Assembly: GCA_016256075.1 (NCBI GenBank)
Contig: SDVU01000204.1
Location: 1 to 17,616 of the forward strand
Length of the DNA: 17,616 nucleotides
DNA from: Dictyocoela muelleri
Taxonomy: Eukaryota; Microsporidia
Direction of reading: 5' to 3'
Below are positions 6,801 to 15,597 of the stretch, one piece after another. The notes beneath the pieces were generated by a model. The model saw nothing but the letters and a program-made list of their open reading frames with translations, had not been told where the DNA came from and did not search any database. Position 1 is the stretch's first letter. Each line of letters opens with the position of its first letter. The translations under genes were made by a program, and so were the position numbers.

Positions 6801-8846
6801 AAGGTTGCGAATTATTTTTCAAGAGTCTTAGTTTTTTATCAAGAAAATTAGAAAAAATCAAAAAAATTAGGAAAAATCAAGAATTTTAGAAAAAATCAAG
6901 AATTTTTTTAACTATAAATATTTATCAAGAATTTTACCCATGGATCAAGAACAAAAAAAGGAACACTAAAATGGGAAATAACAACGGAGAAACACGATCG
7001 GAATGAATCTAATAGGTGGGTAAAGCAATGTATAACTTATGGAAAAGAATTTATGATAACCTTATATTACTGTAGGAACAAAAAAATATTTAACTGCTCT
7101 GCTAAACTTAGAGTAACGCTTTTGTTCGATGACGTTTGACAAAAAAAACACATTTATTAATTGAATTCATAGTGAAACATGTGAAAGAGATTTTAAGGAG
7201 ACAAATGTAGAGTCTTACATTAAAGATATCATAAAAAGCAAGGTTATAGATATTTACAACTGGGAATACTTAAACCAAGTGATATTTTCACTATCTTGAA
7301 AAATGATTATAAAAGCCTTGATATTAAAAGAGTCTACAATATCATCAAAGAGGAGAGTGTCAAAAAACAAATTTAGAGAATGAATTTAATACTTCAGATC
7401 ACGTTGATTTAAGTCAAATATATGGTTATAAAGATAGAAGACTCCCTATGTGATTGCTTATGAAATTGATTCTATCAGAGTTCTAATTGTTCAAGATCAG
7501 TTATTGAGAGATTTATGGAGAATTCGAATCTACATATTGATGGAACTTACAAACTTACAATTTACGAGTTCCCTGTAATAATAATTGGTATTTCTGACAT
7601 AAATAGAAAATTTTACTGTTCCGCTATCTGTATTTCAGAATTAGAAGATTCAAAAACTTTCAGTTGGATAATAGAAAAACTTTCCAAAGGTTCAGAAGAG
7701 TTTCTTGTAAAAAAATTTCATTGCAAATATGCAAAGCAAATTTCTACGGCCATTAAGAATTATGACAGCAGGGCTTTAAGAAACAACTGTTGGGTCTATA
7801 CATACAGGTTAATAAGTGCTTCACTTAAGATTTCACCGGCTAGCTTAAAATCAGATGCTGAAAAAGAGATATTTTTTTTCTTTCAGAGTCTAACATCTTT
7901 AACGCTTTTTAAAGAAGGAATTAGTCTTTTTTAAGAAAATACGATCTCTTTTCACAAACAAAAGGGTTTTGCGATTTTTTTAGAGATAATTACGTTGAAA
8001 AAAATTCCAATTGGTATGAAGCATATGACCCATTTAGTCCTTCGACTAATAATGCATTGGAGTGATTTAATCTGACAATCAAAGATAAATATTTCAGTTG
8101 GACCAAAACTAATTTTAAAGATTTTCTATCAAAAAGTTTCCAGATACTTGAGGATTATAGTAGGTTGGTACTAAGTAGGAGTAAGATGAAGTATAGGGAA
8201 AATGAAGAACGAAAAACAAAATTTACATTATGTTAATCACCATCCAAGACACTAAAGAGATTTTCCTAAACATTTCTGACGATGAGAAACATAACAGTGA
8301 ACACATAAGGAGATTCTTTAATGAACAAAAAGACTCAATCAATCAATTTATAGAGTTTTTTTTCTTGCTTTTCTTTTCTAACTATCACACCTAAACTTGT
8401 AGCTGAAAGATATTTTCTGTCATTGCATTTGTTTTAGTAAAAAGAAAAGATGTGTTCATATTTATGCATTTTTAAGCAAAAAGAAGAAATTATATTTAAT
8501 TTAAATTTCACTATTAGATAGAAAAACCAAGAGAGGACGAAAACCAAAGATAATTAAGAAAAATTCTGTATTAAAACGTGATTAAAAAGATTTTTAAAAA
8601 TATATTACGAATAGTTTATACCTATTAACTTCAAATTTGAAACAATGCTTAACATCACAATCATTTTTATTCGGTAAAATTTATTTTGTTCATTAAAGTG
8701 TTCTTTTAATTATTTTTTGATAAAGGGATAAAATTCTTGATAAATGTTTATAGTTAAAAAAATTTCTTGTTCTTTTTCTAAAAATCTTGATTTTTTTCTA
8801 ATTTTCTTGAAAAAACCTAATACTCTTAAAAACATTACATTTCACG
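6801..8846 (+). mobile_element. MULE (Mutator-like element) nested in the Tc1 left TIR
   Basis: Long TIRs (about 6801-6973 and 8691-8846) share AAGAGTCTTAG/AAGAGTATTAG, TCAAGAAAATTAG, TTTATCAAGAATTTTA and GAACACT. Tandem ATCAAGAATTTTAG units sit in the left one. The target TTTGTTTA is present at both borders (6793-6800 and 8847-8854). The intact right TIR of the host Tc1 has a single copy (TTCGTTTA), which proves the duplication. An 8-bp TSD is compatible with MULEs, whose duplications are typically 8-11 bp, most often 9. The element is about 2.05 kb and carries one plus-strand transposase, now decayed. Confidence 0.88.
6971..8504 (+). pseudogene. MULE transposase, decayed
   Basis: Pieces in all three frames follow the order of a MULE transposase. 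First comes a FLYWCH-like zinc module near 7060-7190 (YYCRNKKIFNCSAKLRV, then HSETCERDF). A linker follows, with SDIFTILKNDYKSLDIKRV (about 7280-7340). The DDE core opens with HIDGTYKLT, whose first catalytic Asp is at 7539-7541, and continues EFPVIIIGISDINRKFYCSA. The best-preserved open stretch is 7515-7934. The second Asp region reads KYAKQISTAIKN, where the expected Asp is not evident. The Glu motif NNALE lies at 8048-8062 and is followed at once by a TGA where families have Gly. A SWIM zinc finger CIC-(6)-CVH lies at 8424-8459. Stops and frameshifts (TGA at 7137 among them) occur throughout, so it cannot make a full protein. Confidence 0.85.
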
Positions 8847-9027
8847 TTTGTTTATTTTTTAATTTCATTTCTATTTATGTCAGTTTTAGATTATATTATG
8901 GGTTCAGTAAATATTTACAGGCAATTTTTATGAAAAATAAATTTTTGGGACAAAAAAAACGGAAGATATTTCTGTCCCCATATTTTCCCTCCGAAAACTA
9001 TTTAAAAATTTTTTTAATCTTTTACCC

Positions 9028-10041
9028 ATGTCAAAACAACTAACAGAAGAAGAACGTGGTGAAATTTTAGGTCTTTATAGGAGTGGTATGAAACAATCGA
9101 AAATTACCAATATAGTTGGAAAATCTGAACGTACAATATCGGACCATAAAAAAGTTTAAGGTTCATGGCACAGGAAAACATATCAGGGGAAATAGCAGGC
9201 GTAAGAAGTTGAATGATGGAGATATTTCTATTTTAAAAAAAAAATAAGAGAAGAAAATCCCAAAACTTCACTACGCAAGTCTTCAATTGAGATAGCTAAA
9301 CAGGGGGGGACTGGTTTATCACAACAAACAATAAGAAGATAGTATAACAGAAATAACATCTTTGCATATGCTCCTATAAAAAAGCCTCTCCTATCTAAAA
9401 ATGCAATATTATTGAGACGTGAATTAAAAAAAACTATATGTTTATGGATTAATGTAACTTAAAAAGTATTATATTCAGAGATGAATCAAAATTCAATTTG
9501 TTTTACTCTGATGGGAAAGTTTCTGTGTGGAGAAAGCCCACTTCAGGGCTTAAAATAAATAAGATTACGCCGACAGTAAAGCATGGTTGTGGTTTAATTA
9601 TATAATGGGGCTGTTTTTTTATACTATGGTTTGGGAAATTGATCTTTATAGGTGAAAAAATGGTTTCTACAAAATATATTAATATTCTTGCCCAAAATCT
9701 AAGAGATTCAGCCCAGTATATGAACCCCAATGATTTTATTTTTCAACAGGACAATGATTCTAAGCATACTTCAAAGCCCACGAAAGAGTATTTCGGAAGA
9801 AATAATATAAATGTATTACCATGGGCGCCTCAATTCTCTATTTAATTCAATTGTGACACTTTGGGACATTTTTAAAGAGAAATTAGCTGTTTTAAAGGCC
9901 CCTAACCTTAAAATTCTTAAGGAAAAAATCGGAGATGTATGGGCTTCAATTAATATTAAAACTTGTCAAAAATTATCATTGGGCTTCAGAGATCGCGCAA
10001 TTGCTGTTTATAAAGCAAGAGGGCCGCATACTAAATATTAA
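9028..10041 (+). pseudogene. Tc1-type transposase, decayed
   Basis: The start ATG at 9028 opens a helix-turn-helix paired-like domain, MSKQLTEEERGEILGLYR with KQSKITNIVGKSERTISDH. The rest lies in shifted frames: HIRGNSRRKKLND, SLRKSSIEIAKQ, then the catalytic core. FRDESKFNLFYSDGK (from about 9475) carries the first Asp. FQQDNDSKHTS (about 9742-9774) carries the second. The third-residue block (usually SPDLNPIE..W) survives only as LNS...SIVTLWDIF near 9826-9876 across a frameshift, so the third acid is not recognisable. The end is RAIAVYKARGPHTKY and TAA at 10039-10041. Roughly six stops or shifts are seen. The length (about 338 codons) is normal for Tc1. Confidence 0.88.
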
Positions 10042-10261
10042 AATTTTTTTTATTCCGTTTTTTTTTGCCCCAAAAATTTATTTTTATCATAAAAATTGCC
10101 TGTAAATATTTACTGAACCCATAATATAATCTAAAACTGACATAAATAGATATTAAATTAAATTTTAAACGAATTATGTTTATTTATATGTTTTTTATTT
10201 TATTTTTATTATACTTTTACAACATTCCGTTTTTTTTTGTCACATACTGTATCTGTGACTT

Positions 10262-10533
10262 TCGCAGTTCTTTTGTAATTTCTTTTACCATTACATCTTT
10301 TAAATCAAAAAAAATGTTTTATTTCCATGGAAAATTATTTTTAACTTAACCTTCTGAATTTTCGATATAAAAAAACGCTTATCTACTGGCAATATTATTA
10401 TTTCCCCGTCTATTAATCTAATCATTAACTTATCATCTTTATACACAGTATCCACAAATTGGCATAAATAAGCTATAAATTCGGCACAAACAATAATTTT
10501 CGCACAAATAGAAAATAAACATGTAAACGGCAT
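10262..10533 (-). pseudogene. Possible decayed gene fragment, family unknown
   Basis: Minus-strand frames here read more like protein than like AT-rich noise: AKIIVCAEFIAYLCQFVDTV, then VYKDDKLMIRLIDGEIIILP, then VDKRFFISKIQKVKLKIIF. At a T-run near 10313 the sense appears to move to another frame, giving FDLKDVMVKEITKELRKSQI, which stops at the Tc1 border. Weakly plausible coding sense also continues upstream to about 10650 in changed frames (TREYNKKLFF, KALENR). It may be a relic of a host gene or of an unrecognised element cut by the Tc1 insertion. No domain is recognised, and chance is a real alternative. Confidence 0.35.
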
Positions 10534-10984
10534 TAATACATGAAAATGATTTTGTCACATTAAGTTCTATTTTCAAGTGCTTTAAAAAAACAATTTTTTA
10601 TTGTATTCACGGGTACATACAAGCCTTATAATAAAGCTCATTGCATCATAACAAGTTATTTATTGACTATTTATTATATCTTTATTCTTTACCATCCGAA
10701 TTATTCAGTTCAAACAAAATTTTTTAATTGAATATCTTTTATAAATATTCTTGAATTTTTTATATGTGTTGTTTGTGTGCATAAACTAGCGATGTTAAAT
10801 TAGGTAGAAAAAAACAAAATTTCGATATTAGAGAATCGGAATCAATAGGATGCACTGCAAATTATCTAGAATCAGCCATATTTTCGATTATAACCTTTCA
10901 TAGTTTCATTTGAAATAATCGGCTATTAATTAAATATACTAAGAGTCGTTCATGACTTAAAATGATTTTTATATTTAAAATATG
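10534..10984. other. Gene-free AT-rich stretch
   Basis: Apart from possible upstream traces of the minus-strand fragment (to about 10650), I see no gene, tandem repeat or strong hairpin here. The bases at 10985-10992 (ATTATTAG) are the left target duplication of the hAT element. Confidence 0.5.
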
Positions 10985-10992
10985 ATTATTAG
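10985..10992 (+). repeat. hAT target-site duplication, left copy
   Basis: ATTATTAG directly precedes the left TIR and is repeated perfectly at 12707-12714 after the right TIR. Eight bases is the hallmark length for hAT. Confidence 0.9.
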
Positions 10993-11152
10993 TAGGGCCC
11001 GGTAAAATGCCGGCACCAGGCAAAATTTCAAAAACCTGGCATTTTCTATTTTTTTTTAAAAAACGGGTCTTTGGTACCGGTTTTTTGAGCTCCTATAAAT
11101 GAATAATTTATCGTCTTACAGTGCACTCAATAAATTAATTTCAGAAAACAAA

Positions 11153-12151
11153 ATGCTGAAGATAACTGACACGGAGCTGATAGTATGCCTTGCAATAAAA
11201 CTTTAAAATATTTACAAAAATAAGGTACAAAATCTGTGAAAAGACATCTTAACTCACCGACCCATGTTGAAAATAAAAAGCAAGTAGGAGCTAAAAATAC
11301 TCTTGAAAAAACATTTCCTATTACAGTTTTAAAAACGACTTTTAGTCAACGGTTTGTTGAAGCACTTACTTCGGCAAACATACCGCTTTTTAAATTACAA
11401 GATCCAACCTTAAAAAAATTTTGCAAGATTTTACAGGTAAAACAATACATGATGCATCTTATTACAGGAAGTTATTGAGTCCAATATTTGAAAATAATAA
11501 AAGAATAAATCCACGTAAGGCTTAAGAAAGAAGATATATTTTTGTAATTTGACGAAACAACCAACGCAAATGGAAGATATATTTTAAAAATCCTCTGTGT
11601 TTTATGTAGTGAAACGTAAGGGAAACTCCCTATTTACTGCGTACTGTTGAGCTCGAAAAAAACAAATAGCGAAATGTGAGTCCGGAAATAATGAATCTAA
11701 TGATTGAGTTGCACGGAGGCAAAAAAAATTTGAAAAACTCCGATTAATTATTTCCGATGCAGCTACATATGCGGTGAAAGCTGTTAAGGGTCTAAAGTGT
11801 ATTTTTCTTGATCTAAAACACGTAACATGTTTGACTCACTTGTTGGATAGACTCTGCTAAAAAATAAGAGATATTTAACAACTATCTAATTTTATCAGCT
11901 CAGAAATAAAACGAATTCTATTAAAGAACAAAGAAAAACCAAATTTATTTAGTAATGTTTCTAATTTAAAAATCCAAAAAATTTCAATAATAACGAAGTG
12001 GGGTACATGGCTTAATTTTATTTCTGTAATTATTGTGAACTATGATCTGTACAAATTGTTCTTGATTAAGCTAGCAGAAAAAAAACCAAACTATGTGGGG
12101 GTTTTAAGCACTTTCAAGTTTCTGATTTTCTTGTTGATTTTAATGAATTAA
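11153..12151 (+). pseudogene. hAT transposase (BED finger type), decayed
   Basis: An N-terminal BED-like zinc finger is visible: a Cys pair in TGCCTTGC near 11186-11193, then KSVKRHLNSPTHVENKK with the His pair. Then comes FSQRFVEALTSANIPLFKLQ (within the open stretch 11236-11478), typical of hAT proteins related to CGGBP1. The core shows DETTNANGRYILKILC with the first Asp at 11551-11553, then LIISDAATYAVKAVKGLK with the second Asp at 11756-11758. Next is the HVTCLTHLLDRLC block, then WGTWLNFISVIIVNYDLY. The catalytic Glu and the C-terminal dimerisation region are not found. At least half a dozen stops and shifts (for example TAA after KYLQK, TAA in the LC-KIRDI stretch) break it. Confidence 0.8.
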
Positions 12152-12582
12152 AAATATGACTTTTATTAGTAATTCAATTTTAGAACTATAAAAACATGAT
12201 TTATCTGCACTTAGTCAAATAAACTTGCTTAAAGAAGTTGGACAGTAATATCTAATTTAGATATAAAAAAATATGACACAATGTAGCACAAAAATCCTGA
12301 TTTGAGCATTTTTTTAATTTTCACAGCATAACAGCCAGTAAATCAAATAATAACATTTATATGTCCCGCTTACTACCGTTTATATCGAAAGAAGCTTTAG
12401 TAAGATGAACAATATACTGGATGATCTTAGAAGAAGCATGACAGTAAACAATCAAGAAATTATAACTGCTTCATACTTTATAAAAATTAATTTTTGATTT
12501 AAATCAAGTTTACCACACATTAGAATTTAATTTTTTAAATAAAGATTTTAATTTTTAAACTTGTAAATGTTATTAGTTCTAT

Positions 12583-12667
12583 AAAAAACCGGGCAAAGGT
12601 TTGGAAAAAACCGAGCGAAGGTTTTGAAAAAACCGGGTAAAGTGCCAAAAAACCGGCAAACTCAAGG
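12583..12667 (+). repeat. hAT subterminal 22-bp repeats
   Basis: Four tandem units begin AAAAAACCGG or AAAAAACCGAG (starts at 12583, 12605, 12627 and 12647). The first two are 22 bp long and the third and fourth slightly shorter. The inner left end of the element has a complementary ACCGGTTTTTTGAG near 11074-11090. In hAT elements such clustered subterminal motifs bind the transposase; that role here is inferred. Confidence 0.7.
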
Positions 12668-12714
12668 CAAATTAATAAAGAAGAACGGGCATTTTACCGG
12701 ACCCTAATTATTAG

Positions 12715-13056
12715 TATTTTTGATTTAAAAAATATAATTTTTCAATTTTCCTATAATTATTGAGGAATCCTTGAGGAAGAACCTTCAAGGATACGTAAGT
12801 CAATAAAATTGAATTATAATTTACGTTCAATTTACTGAAATTGTCTTTATTGAAGTTTATTTTTCCCATTATTTTATTTTATCACTTTCTTTTATGCTTA
12901 AAAATGATAGATTAAATTTCCTTATTTGTATTAATTTAATTAATACAAATTTCATTTAATATTGATGTAGCTTTTTACAAAAATAAATTTTCATTTCATG
13001 CTGTTAAATTTATCAGTGGTGAATACTACAATATATATATATTAAAACAAAATTTT
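12715..13056. other. Gene-free spacer with two hairpins
   Basis: No gene is visible. Two inverted repeats stand out: ATCCTTGAGG-(5)-CCTTCAAGGAT at 12767-12792, one bulge; and a perfect ATTTGTATTAA-(5)-TTAATACAAAT at 12924-12950. A short TA run sits near 13031-13042. None is followed by features that give it a function. Confidence 0.5.
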
Positions 13057-13058
13057 TA

Positions 13059-13130
13059 TGTAGTTTAGTCGAGTGGTTAACAACATTTGTATCAACTTTA
13101 ACAATCTGGGTTCGAGTCTCGGTGATGCAA
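13059..13130 (+). other. tRNA-like unit with A and B boxes
   Basis: TAGTCGAGTGG at 13066-13076 is a good A box and GGTTCGAGTCT at 13109-13119 a good B box. The T stem pairs fully (CTGGG with CTCGG, including G-U pairs). The acceptor pairs at about five of seven positions and the D stem at about three of four. The anticodon loop is ten bases and no variable loop fits, so it is not a valid tRNA. The text resembles the SINE head at 2371 (shared GTGGTTAACA and CGNTGA near the 3' end). An A-run and A-rich DNA follow instead of a T-run stop. I read it as a tRNA-derived repeat head. Confidence 0.6.
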
Positions 13131-13237
13131 AAAAAAATTAAAAATTTATTGCAAAATAAAAAAATTTAAATATAAAATATTAAAAAATGTAATTATAAAA
13201 TATAAAAAAATTAAAATGTCAAATATAAAAAAAGGTA

Positions 13238-13281
13238 AAATGTTCGCGTTTGGCATATTTCACGCGCTGCGCGCGTGAAAT
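13238..13281. repeat. AAATGTTCGCG block and perfect CGCG hairpin
   Basis: AAATGTTCGCG at 13238-13248 repeats the block at 4409-4419. It is followed by ATTTCACGCGC-TGC-GCGCGTGAAAT (13257-13281), a perfect 11-bp stem with a three-base loop. It lies between the tRNA-like unit and the TA palindrome, the same order as at 4291-4680. Confidence 0.7.
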
Positions 13282-13282
13282 A

Positions 13283-13589
13283 ATATATAAAATAATAGTA
13301 TAAACATATAATATATAATATTAACAAATGATATTTAATATAATATTAATAACATATAATTTATAATATTAACATAGATTATATAATATAACATATAAAA
13401 AATAATATTAACACATAATATGTAATATTAAACTAACAAAATATTATATATTATATGTTAATGTTATATTTTATATGTTAATATTATATAATCTATGTTA
13501 ATATTATTTATTATATGTTAATAATATTATATTATATATGATTTGTTAATATTATATATTATATGTTAATAATATTATATTATATTATA
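13283..13589. repeat. TA-rich mirrored minisatellite, left part
   Basis: From about 13300 to 13440 the strand reads as ATATTAACATATAATA variants. From about 13440 to 13589 it reads as the complement, TATATGTTAATATTATA. This makes a long palindrome centred near 13440. The same units continue at 15550-15597 beyond the Ginger-like insertion, so the right arm was split by it. No gene is present. Confidence 0.75.
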
Positions 13590-13740
13590 TGTCACAGTCC
13601 GTAGAGGAAGCCAGTCAAAAGAGGAAGCAAAATTTAAAAATTATAAGAGTGCAATAAAAAATTATAATATATCAAAATAAAATATATTTAAAACAATTTC
13701 ACAAATTTGAAAAAAAAATTCTAAATTTGAAGTTATCCTA

Positions 13741-14244
13741 ATGAAGATTAGACTTAATGATGGTGAAAGAAATGAAATAATAGAATATTTACAACACAAT
13801 ACTGTTTCAAACAAACTTGTAGGTAGGTATGTTAAAAATAGTTTTAAAAAAAGAGCAAATAAGTTTTTTGTCGAAACTACAATTCCTAATGGTGTAGAAG
13901 AACATATTTTTAAATTTAAACTTTGTGTGGGGCGAACCATTAGATTTTTTACCTATAATGAACAGGTGTATAAATTAGATTACATGAAGCTAGAACATGT
14001 AATGAATGACACTGCTGGAAGAGATAGACTGCATACACTGGTAGAGACAAAAGTGTATGGAGCGACCAGGGCCGTAATTCAAGGTGTTTTAAATAGTTGT
14101 GAAGTATTCCAAGCTAGAATAAATTTAGTCACGAGACCAATTATTAGACCTATATTATCAAATTATCAGATAGTGCGATATATTGAAGACTTGATCGATT
14201 TATTCTATATAATGATATTTATGATGGTTAAAAATAAATTTTAA
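13741..14244 (+). pseudogene. Integrase N-terminal part of the Ginger-like fossil
   Basis: This is the longest surviving reading stretch of the fossil. After a lysine-rich start, GRDRLHTLVETKVYGATRAV and the following SCEVF recall the H2C2 zinc-binding region that precedes Gypsy-type integrase cores. RPIIRPILSNYQIVRYIEDL resembles the linker leading into the catalytic core. It is a relic part and not a working gene. Confidence 0.7.
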
Positions 14245-14249
14245 ACATA

Positions 14250-15070
14250 GTAGATTCATTTAAAAAAAATATATTGACAAAAACTTTGAAAATTAGTACG
14301 TCATCAATAGTATCAAATGCATTAGATACACTTTTTAGAACTTTTAGTCTCTATTTTATCCTACATACTGACAATGGAAGAGAGTTCGTGAATCAAACAA
14401 TTGAAGAATTATGCCGAAAATATGAAATTAGACATTTAATAGGAATATCATGATGTCCGTAGATACGAGGACAAGTAGAACGATGTAATCAGAGATAAAA
14501 CGGATGATTGTTTAAACTCTTATAACTAGAGGAATTATGGGTCAGTGTACTAAATTTAAAGACGAAATTATATAATATCTAACAACCTTATACATGCAAC
14601 AACTAGACAAAACCCCTATAATTTAATGTTTGGGAGGCCTATTTTAGAAGTTATGGATAAAACTAGAATTATCTGTATTTTGTACTGGTTATTAGACACT
14701 GAAATTATTGTAGTTCAAGATAAAAATGAATCCGAAGCTCCTAAAGATACTTTAAACATAAATAATTTCGATTAAATTTTTTCAGAAAATTCATTTGATT
14801 TATACTAACAACAGAGAAAATGTATTTTTAGACGAGCTGAATCATGATTCTGCAAGAGTAAATACTCAACTGGGTGCAAATAGAATGGTTGCAAGGAGTA
14901 TGTGGAGAAATGACTATATTGAGTTTGGTATTGAAAATTGTGTTCTTATAAGACCATATTTAGATAATAATCAAGGAACTAGAAGACGATCATTGTATGA
15001 AAATCTTGATTCAGACGTATATGTCCTAATAGAAATATTGCAATTTGATAAGATTAAACTTTGTAAATAA
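14250..15070 (+). pseudogene. Integrase core and C-terminal parts of the Ginger-like fossil
   Basis: Near 14320-14480 the text LFRTFSLYFILHTDNGREF and the following RGQVER stretch match the second-Asp and Glu regions of an rve-type (retroviral-like) integrase core. From about 14795 to 15070 a better-preserved piece carries GANRMVARSMWRNDYIEFGI and ENCVLIRPYLDNNQGTRRR, like the C-terminal tail of KRBA2-like and Ginger integrases. The element is broken several times in this half. The DNA from about 15071 to 15520 shows no further coding sense. Confidence 0.65.
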
Positions 15071-15549
15071 TCGGATCCTTCTTTTGTTTTGGTTTAAATA
15101 AGCATACGAGATCTGGGATTAGTTGAATCTCAATAAATTTAAATTCATTAAATTTATTTCAAAAAATTGTTTTTTCTCATTTAAATTAAAATCACTTTAT
15201 TGATGTTAAAAAGAATTTTCATCATTAAAAAGCATGTTATAAATAGTAAATTATAATTTAGGTATTTGAAAAACATATCTTCGTTGAAAAAATATTACCT
15301 TTTATTTTACCTTTAAAAAATTTATTTAAACAAAATTTTTAATACCCCCATGATATTTTCTTTTCTTTATTGATTTCCTTAGCACAAATAACAAAATTTA
15401 AATCTTGAGTATTTGCAGTTTATGTTGTTATGAATTAGAAATTTGTTAATAGATTTCATGAACATTGAGTTATTTGATAGATTTTAAAAATTAAATATTT
15501 TGATTTTTTTTTAAAAAAATTAATTTTGCTTCCTTTACGGACTGTGACA

Positions 15550-15597
15550 ATATATAATATTTGTTAATATTATATATTGATGTTAATATTATTTTTA
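15550..15597. repeat. TA-rich minisatellite, part beyond the Ginger-like fossil
   Basis: TTGTTAATATTATATATTG and TGTTAATATTATTTTTA are units of the same kind as 13440-13589. They are separated from them only by the inserted fossil. Confidence 0.65.

Larger units (their letters stand above)
6717..10249 (+). mobile_element. Tc1/mariner element, split by a MULE
   Basis: The ends (TAGTATGTG at 6717, complement of CAGTATGTG at 10249) are flanked by TA on both sides, as in all Tc1/mariner insertions. The TIRs are long, about 190-215 bp. The right one occupies about 10053-10249. The left one is 6717-6800 plus 8847-8966, interrupted by the MULE. Blocks shared by the two TIRs include TGTTGTAAAAGTATAATA and TTTATGTCAGTTTTAGA. 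A motif like GACAAAAAAAACGGAA occurs at both the outer and inner ends of the TIRs (8947-8964, 10053-10071, 10225-10243), which is the IR/DR layout of Sleeping Beauty-type elements. Without the MULE and its TSD the element would be about 1.48 kb, normal for the family. Its transposase is broken. Confidence 0.9.
10993..12706 (+). mobile_element. hAT element with perfect 8-bp TSD
   Basis: The TIRs are TAGGGCCCGGTAAAATGCC at the left and the complement of TAGGGTCCGGTAAAATGCC at the right, with one mismatch in 19. The element is 1,714 bp. CCGG-rich subterminal repeats lie inside both ends, and a decayed plus-strand transposase lies between. The clean TSD and well-matched TIRs show that both ends are original. 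The transposase lacks a recognisable C-terminal hAT dimerisation domain, so this copy is non-autonomous. Confidence 0.93.
13590..15549 (+). mobile_element. Ginger-like integrase element (fossil)
   Basis: The TIRs are TGTCACAGTCCGTA at the left and the complement of TACGGACTGTGACA at the right, each followed inward by GGAAGC within a few bases. The element is 1,960 bp. It carries plus-strand remains of one integrase of the Gypsy-integrase type and no reverse transcriptase, gag or LTR. An integrase gene between short TIRs that begin TGT and end ACA is the Ginger pattern, a DNA transposon group related to LTR integrases. It is clearly broken in several places and is a fossil. It lies inside the TA palindrome. 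Because both flanks are TA repeats, a short TSD cannot be resolved. Confidence 0.75.

Noticed and set aside
8744-9043. Open frame of 99 codons before the Tc1 transposase
   Set aside because: It runs through the MULE right TIR and the Tc1 left TIR, both non-coding ends.
6971-10041. A variant genetic code (TGA or TAA read as an amino acid) to explain in-frame stops
   Set aside because: The stops replace different residues (Gly, Trp, Glu, Tyr) and are mixed with frameshifts, so decay explains them better.
13662-13940. Minus-strand open frame of 92 codons
   Set aside because: It is antisense to the integrase part of the Ginger-like fossil, which has clear family motifs.
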